A stretch of 64,000 nucleotides of DNA from Leptidea sinapis (lineage: Eukaryota; Arthropoda; Insecta; Lepidoptera; Pieridae), in assembly GCF_905404315.1 (NCBI RefSeq), contig NC_066270.1, positions 13,472,001 through 13,536,000 on the forward strand. The letters are read 5' to 3'. Of the stretch, positions 60,001 to 64,000 are shown in pieces. Numbering within the stretch: position 1 is the first letter of the stretch; each line of letters opens with the position of its first letter. A program made the position numbers and the translations under genes. Below the pieces are notes generated by a model, which had not been told where the DNA came from, ran no database searches, and was given only the letters and a program-made list of their open reading frames with translations.

Positions 60001-62426
60001 GGTGGAACGCAGAGGACCTCATCGTTTTGAATGACAAATTGGACTTATACCTACAGCGGACTTCAGAGGCTATATCTGCTGCTAGAAACGATATTCCGGA
60101 GTCATTAACGTTGCACGAAGATTGTAAATAGCGGCTACGGTCTGCTCCCGACACAGATTGGACTAGGCATTAAGATCTTTCCAACCCTTTAGATTCCCGG
60201 CCCTAAGTGAAACTTGCCAGCCCTACTTCAATGCATAGTGAGACTATGTAAGCAGGACAGGCTTACGGAGGTAGGTATATTTGCGAGTCACAGAGAAGAA
60301 CACGTATCGACCTATATGCTATCGTTTGTTCTAAAGACATTGTTAGAGAATTTAGATAACTGTATGAAGAAGCTGATAATTGAAGGACCAATCTACATTC
60401 TATCCAGCAGATTGACATGCCCGGCTCTATCGAATAAACCCAACTCCTGAGAGTGGTGGTTGACATAGTATAAAAGCTCTGTTTATTTACTTTTTACCCT
60501 TTACTCTCGTTGTGCTATTACAGTAGTCTCAATGCGAAAGACGTTGAACCTGCCATCGTAAGATGGGCCGAAGCTGAAAATTATCATACAGAGAGCAACC
60601 AGCTTAGTGAGGCTTCCCAAAAAAGGAGACACAACCGCATTATTCTGAACAGTGGTTGACAGACTGCTTAGGCTTCATGAAATGTTTTTATGATGGGTAG
60701 GCCAGGATTTGTTGTATCGGCGAACAATTTATCAAAGTTGACCCTCAAAAAATTGCAAACACAGGCGTGCTGTGCTAATAGATCTCCCACTTCTCTTAAT
60801 AGCAGTGGTAACAGCCGCTAGGAAGGCTTCTCCGTGCGTTTGGACGTTTCTAGTGGGCGCAATAGATCCACAGATTCAATAGCGACTGTAAGATACCTAG
60901 GTAACACTGAAAATGTTTAGGAAATGAAAAAAAGGCTTAATGAAGAAAGTTGCTAATACTTTTATTGTTTTTCGAAGTAATCTCCGTTCCTCTGTACACA
61001 TCGCCGCATTCGATGGAACCACTGAGAAAAGCAGTGGGCCCATTCTTCCTTAGCAGTCTCGTCTATGGCATTTTCGTACGGTTTCACCGCATCTTCAGGG
61101 CTCGTAAAGCGAATACCTCAAGTCCGTTTTGCGAAGTGCGCTGAAGCATTGTCGTGGTGAAGGAGGATCCTGCTACGAGGGCGCTGCTGTCGAATTTTTT
61201 CCAAGACAACAGGCAAACAGCGATTGACATACCAGTCTGCAGTAACTGTCCTTCCATCTTCTAGCACAACTGGCTCGAAATGACCTTTCCGACCAAAGAA
61301 TGAGGCAATCATCTTTTTTCCTTGACTTATTCCTTTCTTTACCTCAATTGGCCGATTCTCGAAAGGAAACACCCACTGAGCTAATTGTCTTTTGGTTTCG
61401 GGTTCGTAGCAATATATCCAGCTTTTATCACCTGTGACGATGTCAAATACAGCATTTGAGTCACCGCCATTGAACTTATCTAACATTTGGCGACACCAGT
61501 CAATCACCAGAAATTCAAAAAAAGTTTTCATTTGCACTGTTTTTAATTGGCCAGTTCTAAACATTTTCAGTGTTACCCACGTATAGATTTTTTTTTTAAA
61601 CAAGAACGGCCATTTGATCGCTTGGTGTATATAAGTCAACTGGTTGTGGTTCCGCTGGGAACGTTGCATAGAAACTGTGAAATGTATGGTATATGTATAC
61701 ACGATTAATTAATTAATGCCGCCGGAGGAATACCCAACCACCGTTCACAAATGTAAGAACCTACAAATTAACGCAATGTCAATATATGCAACACGCTATA
61801 CACAAGAAAATGAAGGCTTACTATAAATTAACCCTCCAGTCGCTTCAGTGTGTGTCTTCTACCGCATTTATCACGGGGAGTGTTCCGAAGAGCTGTTTAA
61901 CCTTATTCCTGCCGCCGAATTCCACCTTCGCACGACACGCCACAAGTTAGGATATCATCCCCACCATCTGGATGTGTGGCGGTCCTCCACAGTGCGGTTT
62001 TTAAGGCTTTCTTCCTCGTACTACAAAGCTGAGAATGAGAATGAGAATGAGCTTCCTTGTGCGGTGTTTCCAGGACGATGCGACATGGGTACCTTCAAAA
62101 AAGCGCGTACACCTTCCTTAATGGCCGGCAACGCTCTTGCGATTCCGCTGGTGTTGCAGGGGAGTGTGGGCTGCGGTGATCACTTAACACCAGATGACCC
62201 GTACGCACGTTTGTCCTCCTATTCCATAAAAAAAATCAATCAGCGGCAAAATTCAATTAGATATTAATAATGGGCGAGGACGACAAAAATAAAAAGGACA
62301 TCTAGTCTCAAAGTTAAAATAAACAAAATACAACGTATAGTCAACAGATAAGCACTAACCTTCCGATAATAATCTTGTCGCACAACAACCAACTATTACC
62401 ACAAATAATAACAAAATAATCTTCAT
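39045..62426 (-). CDS. Asm: Acid sphingomyelinase (sphingomyelin phosphodiesterase), 10 exons, 650 aa
   Basis: Exons on the minus strand: 62426-62360, 57572-57430, 53276-53115, 50452-50294, 47944-47576, 45916-45744, 42997-42803, 42320-42150, 40144-39964, 39377-39045. All have GT/AG borders, and phases close at 1,953 nt. The enzyme cleaves sphingomyelin to ceramide and phosphocholine, usually in lysosomes or secreted. Signal peptide: MKIILLLFVVIVGCCA. Saposin-B domain with six cysteines: C74, C77, C105, C116, C143, C156. The metallophosphatase core has all metal ligands: D192/H194 (SDAHID), D310 (LGDT), N350/H351 (GNHES), H458 (LTHIS), H492/H494 (GHTH). The C-terminal helical cysteine-rich region is present. 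Length matches human SMPD1 (about 630). Its introns, up to 4.8 kb, are full of transposable elements. Confidence 0.96.
40735..41000 (-). mobile_element. Possible solo LTR with core promoter
   Basis: Minus strand: CCAGAAACTTTCTGGAATGG, then TATAAATAGC, and 31 bases downstream GGTTCAGTTCAGTTTACG, a TATA/initiator arrangement typical of insect LTR retrotransposons. No gag or pol nearby, and the ends were not resolved. Could instead be an ordinary intronic repeat. A 45-bp LINE A scrap lies at 41027-41072. Confidence 0.4.
41880..42095 (+). mobile_element. LINE B 3' UTR fragment, sphingomyelinase intron 8
   Basis: Carries CTTAATGATACCACAGACTG, GCCTGCTGAGTTCCTTGAGC and TTCTTCTCAGGTCTGAGGCA, in the same order as the copy at 17955. 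Confidence 0.82.
43050..43250. repeat. Interspersed repeat starting ACTAGCCGTCCCCGCCCGC
   Basis: The GC-rich start (CCCGCCCGCTTCGCTGGGCG) and later TTTCATGTCGATACGATCAG resemble a widespread insect non-autonomous repeat, with a Helitron-like CTAG next to the boundary. Ends not defined. Confidence 0.4.
44095..44785 (+). mobile_element. LINE A2 3' end
   Basis: Frame broken near 44240; then an open C-terminal segment 44277-44687: MEYCSYLWAGVPQYQLLPFD, QRRAVRIIDDQ, GSLCIFYRIYHEECSEEL, LPRTATLCNQLAAAVFPN. It ends in a CCCTCTTATATAAAAAAAGA tail. Subfamily A2 is clearly related to LINE A but shares its own differences with 27189-27640. Confidence 0.82.
44830..45165 (+). mobile_element. LINE B 3' end
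   Basis: KKRLCGKGSYNINDFLNDTT, then the standard 3' UTR (GCCCGCTGAGTTTGTTGCGC; TTCTTAGGTCTGAGGCATTC) and the AAAATATTTGAATTTGAATT tail. Confidence 0.82.
45205..45510 (-). mobile_element. SINE-like element, sphingomyelinase intron 6
   Basis: Minus-strand copy with tail at 45200-45215 (TTTTTATGAAAATAGGAACG on the plus strand) and body motifs CTTGAGACATAAGTTGTCAA and TAATCTAGCCGGCATCCAGT. Confidence 0.8.
45975..46690 (+). pseudogene. LINE reverse transcriptase relic, sphingomyelinase intron 5
   Basis: Plus-strand reading with several stops: IGAIYTDFSYAFDRVNHEIL (RT motif A), a degraded GVPQ block, FLIFVNDIAD and FPDDVKLYR where FADD is expected. DADLLQRDIDSIHDWYINNK follows. An AT-rich LINE, not of the A type. 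Confidence 0.75.
46728..47100 (-). mobile_element. SINE-like element with complete head
   Basis: The minus-strand copy includes the body and the head (plus strand: CTCTTACGACACCATTGGGC then CCTATTCTTTTTATGCCCCT), i.e. the same head found at the 5' end of LINE A. Confidence 0.82.
48030..48365 (-). mobile_element. LINE A 3' fragment with internal duplication
   Basis: Minus strand, corresponding to LINE A about 3165-3410. A segment of about 85 bp (reading GTATCGTCCCGGAA ... AAAGTTCCTTGAAAA on the plus strand) is present twice in tandem, at about 48135-48215 and 48222-48300. Confidence 0.8.
48440..48570 (-). mobile_element. LINE A 3' end, decayed
   Basis: Plus strand reads AAAGGAGGACAAACGAGCAT and later CTTTAAGGAAGGTGTGTCGC, the reverse of the last 150 bp of LINE A. 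Confidence 0.65.
48595..48690 (-). mobile_element. LINE B scrap
   Basis: Plus strand GTGGTATCATTAAGAAAGTC is the reverse of the DFLNDTT region of LINE B. Less than 100 bp. Confidence 0.55.
48903..49199. mobile_element. MITE with GCCRTTCCCAATAT ends
   Basis: Left GGCCGTTCCCAATATACTAT and right (reverse) TGCCATTCCCAATATTTAGT are inverted repeats, with a second inverted pair inside (GTCCCAATATA at 48989 and its reverse at 49032). About 297 bp, non-coding. Target duplication not found. Confidence 0.65.
51086..51570 (+). mobile_element. LINE A 3' end, sphingomyelinase intron 3
   Basis: Corresponds to LINE A from about 2971 to the tail; well preserved from 51197 (CSEELFHMIPAAEFHLRKTR; LPRTTKLWNELPCAVFPGRG). 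Confidence 0.88.
51867..52095 (+). mobile_element. Non-autonomous Helitron, 229 bp, with (TA)n
   Basis: Begins TCTATACATATAAATGAGAT after an A and ends CAACGTCTGTCGAGTCCGCTAG before a T, fitting Helitron rules (5' TC, 3' CTAG, A/T target). A (TA)n run at 51895-51919 separates two copies of GAGATTTCCACGTATATA. Confidence 0.75.
52380..52790 (-). pseudogene. Mariner transposase relic
   Basis: Minus strand, across shifting frames: LVKPGLACNV, WKGHVCYKLLPPVRTTNSDL (standard WKG..YELLP..TINSDLY), then HGKRLELINRKAVVFHDYNT followed by RPHKSLLS. The second catalytic Asp is in FHDYN. No terminal repeats were found. Different subfamily from the element at 60896. Confidence 0.75.
53410..53860 (+). mobile_element. 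Decayed LINE A 3' half, sphingomyelinase intron 2
   Basis: Matches LINE A about 2915-3460 with many indels: CTCTGTGAATGGCTAGATCA, ATACCTTCAAAAAAGCGCTT and a GTTGCATAAAAAATATGG end. Confidence 0.72.
54850..55289 (+). mobile_element. Non-autonomous Helitron, 440 bp, with internal tandem copies
   Basis: Begins TCTTTATATATATAATTCTT after an A and ends CGTCTGTTGGGTCCACTAG before a T. The body has three tandem copies of a 90-110-bp unit containing ACGGCTGGACCGATTTTGAT (54900, 54985, 55096). It is the second element in this gene ending in the CAACGTCTGT..GGGTCCrCTAG terminus. Confidence 0.78.
55800..56225 (+). mobile_element. LINE D 3' end with AATCA-repeat tail
   Basis: Starts near ATGGGTACCTTCAAAAAAGA, has AT-rich 3' sequence with GTAAAGAGTGTAGTTTGTCA and ends CTAATAAATCAAATCAAATC. 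A second piece with GTACAGAGTGTAGTTTGTTG lies at 57295-57375. Confidence 0.5.
56800..57290 (-). mobile_element. SINE-like element containing a LINE A scrap
   Basis: Minus-strand copy with tail TTTTTTTTATGAATATAAGG (plus) and head at about 57290. About 57000-57090 is foreign and includes a LINE A fragment (TATAAGGTGCGGTTCCGGCC); parts of the SINE body are present on both sides twice. The near-perfect 19-bp hairpin is 56880-56898 with 56906-56924. Confidence 0.75.
57640..58140 (+). mobile_element. RTE/craniofacial-protein-like LINE C-terminal fragment
   Basis: An open frame at 57637-57933 contains RVQYNNGFMLMLGLPRFCSA then SANIADARVDGFHAI, a common lepidopteran LINE C-terminus. The 3' UTR motif AGGCCTTTGACCAGCAGTGG follows at 58100. 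Confidence 0.7.
58510..58970 (-). mobile_element. LINE B 3' end
   Basis: Minus strand: MPTTRLSRVSKFFVGRCKCC, NNIPVNVQNKYITKFKRVVK, KRLCAKGYYNINDFLNDTTD, then the LINE B 3' UTR down to the TTCAAATTCGAATATTTTTA end. Confidence 0.86.
59170..60890. other. Unassigned intron 1 DNA of sphingomyelinase, GC-richer, with short ORFs
   Basis: 59560-60890 is less AT-rich than its surroundings and contains ORFs at 59928-60131 (RRHLLVEQGSDEAKLYRTHR) and 60214-60450. These look like remains of a mobile element, but no conserved domain was recognised. Confidence 0.4.
60896..61581 (-). mobile_element. Mariner element with 26-bp inverted ends, internally deleted
   Basis: 686 bp between TA dinucleotides (60894-60895; 61582-61583). 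The ends 60896-60921 and 61556-61581 share GGTAACACTGAAAATGTTTA. The transposase remnant reads from inside the right end (MFRTGQLKTVQ): FLVIDWCRQMLDKFNGGDSN, TGDKSWIYCYEPETKRQ (first Asp), WVFPFENRP, VTADWYVNRCLP and HHDNASAHFAKRT (second Asp). It then jumps to SPEDAVKPYENAIDET and RMRRCVQRNGDYFEKQ. The N-terminal DNA-binding domain and the block with the third catalytic Asp are missing. Confidence 0.88.
61835..62235 (+). mobile_element. LINE A 3' end close to sphingomyelinase exon 1
   Basis: LINE A from about 3070 to the A-tail. It differs from other copies by a GAGAAT triplication at 62030-62050 and a shifted frame after it. Confidence 0.87.
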
Positions 62427-62451
62427 ATTCGCGAGTACTTCGCCTCTACAA

Positions 62452-62482
62452 TGATCGATAACTTCGTCTCTGCCTTTTTATA
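62452..62482 (-). promoter_or_regulatory. TATA/initiator core promoter of acid sphingomyelinase
   Basis: Minus strand: TATAAAAAGG (62482-62473) starts exactly 30 bases before the A (62452) of an initiator-like TCATT (62454-62450). TATCGAT (62460-62454) lies between. The implied 5' UTR is only 26 nt before the ATG at 62426. Confidence 0.65.
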
Positions 62483-62774
62483 TCTATAAATTTACTTTGA
62501 CTATGACGTGACCACGATTTCTCATATCAAATCACGCATTCGTACAATACAAATCTGTGTTCAACGACTACCAAACAGTCAACACATGATATTTCTATTA
62601 TCTCTAAATATATATTAACTAATTAACTTGATAACTATTAATCTTCGATCTTGATTATATTTTTTGATAAAATATTTATGAATTAACTTTAGGTAAGTAT
62701 AGTTTCTGCCAGCAAATTTATATGCGTCTACTTCAAAATCACAATAACGGAATAATCACGATAACAGAAGATAG

Positions 62775-63690
62775 TCATGCAATGTCATTTACCGGAATAA
62801 AAACCCACCTATTTGATTATCCAGACTAAACTACCCCTGTGTTTCCCCGGGCATAGGAAGAATAGGGAATTCCCATGCCCAAGAGTGCCGTTAGAGGCGA
62901 CATAGGGCATTTATCAGTGGGAGGCTTTGTTGAACAGGATGCCGGCTTGATTACGGTTAGGCAACACAACGGCGCCTTTTTCTGCCGTGAATCAGTAATG
63001 TTTAAGAATTATTGTGTTTCCGCCTGAAGGGCGCCAAAGCTAGTGGCATTACTAGGCAAATGAGACTTAACATCTTATGTCTCTAGGTGACGAGCGCAAT
63101 TATTGTAGTGCCGCTAGTTTTTGGGTTTTTCAAGAATCCTGAGCAGCACTGCATTTTAACGGATAGGGCGTATTAATTCGCATCAGCTGAACATCCTGCT
63201 CGTCTCGTCCCTTATTGTCCTAATAAAAGGTATGTGTTAGCCAGGTTTCAACTTAAACTATTCAGCTATTTTGCGTGACGTAGGTATAACAACATCACTC
63301 TAATTTTAGTTTTTAGTACGACTTCTAGAATTCCGCTTATTCACCAGAATAAAAAGTAAGTACCTATATGATAATAAAGACTAAACTATGTGTTAGCCAG
63401 GTTTCAGATGTAACTGTTCAGCTATTTTACTACACTCTAATTTAAGATTTTAGTAGGACTTATAGGATTGTCTAAAATTACGCTTACCTTTACGCCATGT
63501 CATTCAGCGGAATAAAATGTAGGTACCTATCTGATATACCTATAGACTAAACCATGTATTAGCCAATTTTCAACTTTAACTTTGCAGCCGTTTTGGGTGA
63601 TCGTATAACTGTATCTAATTTTAGTAGGACTTATAGGATAAGGTACCTAGGATTAGGTACCACTCTCTCACAAGACTAACGAGTTAACGA
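62775..63690. repeat. ~160-bp tandem repeat upstream of sphingomyelinase, split by a SINE
   Basis: Unit landmarks ATGTGTTAGCCAGGTTTCA occur at 63231, 63388 and (diverged) 63552, and GCGGAATAAAA...GACTAAAC recurs at 62792-62828, 63345-63385 and 63508-63550. There are about 3.3 units if the SINE at 62832-63230 is removed. Confidence 0.8.
62832..63230 (+). mobile_element. SINE-like element with head and tail, inside the tandem repeat
   Basis: Head TTTCCCCGGGCATAGGAAGA and GCCGTTAGAGGCGACATAGG; body GATGCCGGCTTGATTACGGT and CTTATGTCTCTAGGTGACGA; tail CATCCTGCTCGTCTCGTCCC then CTAATAAAAGG. The most complete plus-strand copy in the window. Confidence 0.85.
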
Positions 63691-64000
63691 TGTATTAGTT
63701 GTGAAACTCGCATTAACGTATGAGCCCCTTAAGGATATTTAAGCAAAGTAAGATGAGGCAATACAGGTTGTAAATTGCGATAGACGCAGAAAACTGCGCA
63801 GCCATCTTCCACTGACATTAAACGGCTATCCAACTTTCCCGAAAGAGCCAACCACGGTGAGGGAATACAAGCTTTGATGTAAGTACTCTAAAGCTGTCCC
63901 GGACACGACACAAAATCACGGACCTACCGTTCCTCTCAACAACAAATGGATAGACGTAATATTAATTTAACCACATTCACGAGCCCGCCGCGCGGAGGAA
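63691..64000. other. Right end of window; nothing recognised
   Basis: No exon or mobile-element landmark seen. Confidence 0.45.

Noticed and set aside
1..64000. CRISPR arrays, operons, riboswitches, tRNA and rRNA genes
   Set aside because: None seen; the window is animal nuclear DNA, and the tandem repeats lack spacer-repeat structure.

Overview
The window looks like nuclear DNA of a lepidopteran insect (moth or butterfly). It is AT-rich, its short coding exons are bounded by GT/AG splice sites, and its introns are crowded with LINE, SINE, Helitron, mariner and MITE copies of the kind common in Lepidoptera. The order is called from familiarity with these repeats and from the proteins; no species call is possible from sequence alone. 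No rRNA, tRNA or CRISPR array was seen.

Five host genes can be assembled by joining exons whose phases agree: Uba3 (minus, 5963-8979, leaving the window on the left), a ZNF800-like C2H2 zinc-finger gene (plus, 14209-22706, 9 exons, 1129 aa), the mitochondrial ATP synthase beta subunit (minus, 24380-25918, intronless, 512 aa), the complex III assembly factor UQCC1 (plus, 34933-38950, 5 exons, 250 aa) and acid sphingomyelinase (minus, 39045-62426, 10 exons, 650 aa). UQCC1 and the sphingomyelinase gene converge, with poly(A) signals only 24 bp apart. Apart from two mitochondrial respiratory proteins there is no sign that the five genes form a pathway; they look like ordinary neighbours.

The rest is largely mobile DNA. 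Bases 1-5310 hold an old LINE ('E') interrupted by a complete, open-reading-frame LINE ('A', about 3.4 kb, 12-bp target duplication) and again by a truncated copy of A. A Tc1-like inverted-repeat transposon with a decayed, intron-bearing transposase lies at 9672-11777. A LINE A copy at 26640-27830 is interrupted by a related LINE in opposite orientation. A 5.26-kb two-ORF, RNase H-bearing LINE of the I type, flanked by a 13-bp duplication, occupies 29314-34577. The introns of UQCC1 and sphingomyelinase carry a Harbinger-like MITE, other foldback elements, two non-autonomous Helitrons, two mariner relics, a possible solo LTR and many 3' ends of LINE A and LINE B. A SINE-like family (six copies) shares both its head and its tail with LINE A.

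I did not find a clearly new biological system. The most useful observations are the nested insertions with readable boundaries, the LINE A/SINE partnership, the tandem array with TATA/Inr promoter upstream of sphingomyelinase, the shared ATCGAT promoter motif in three genes, and a LINE tail that abuts a splice acceptor of the zinc-finger gene. Family names A, A2, B, C, D and E are labels used only here.
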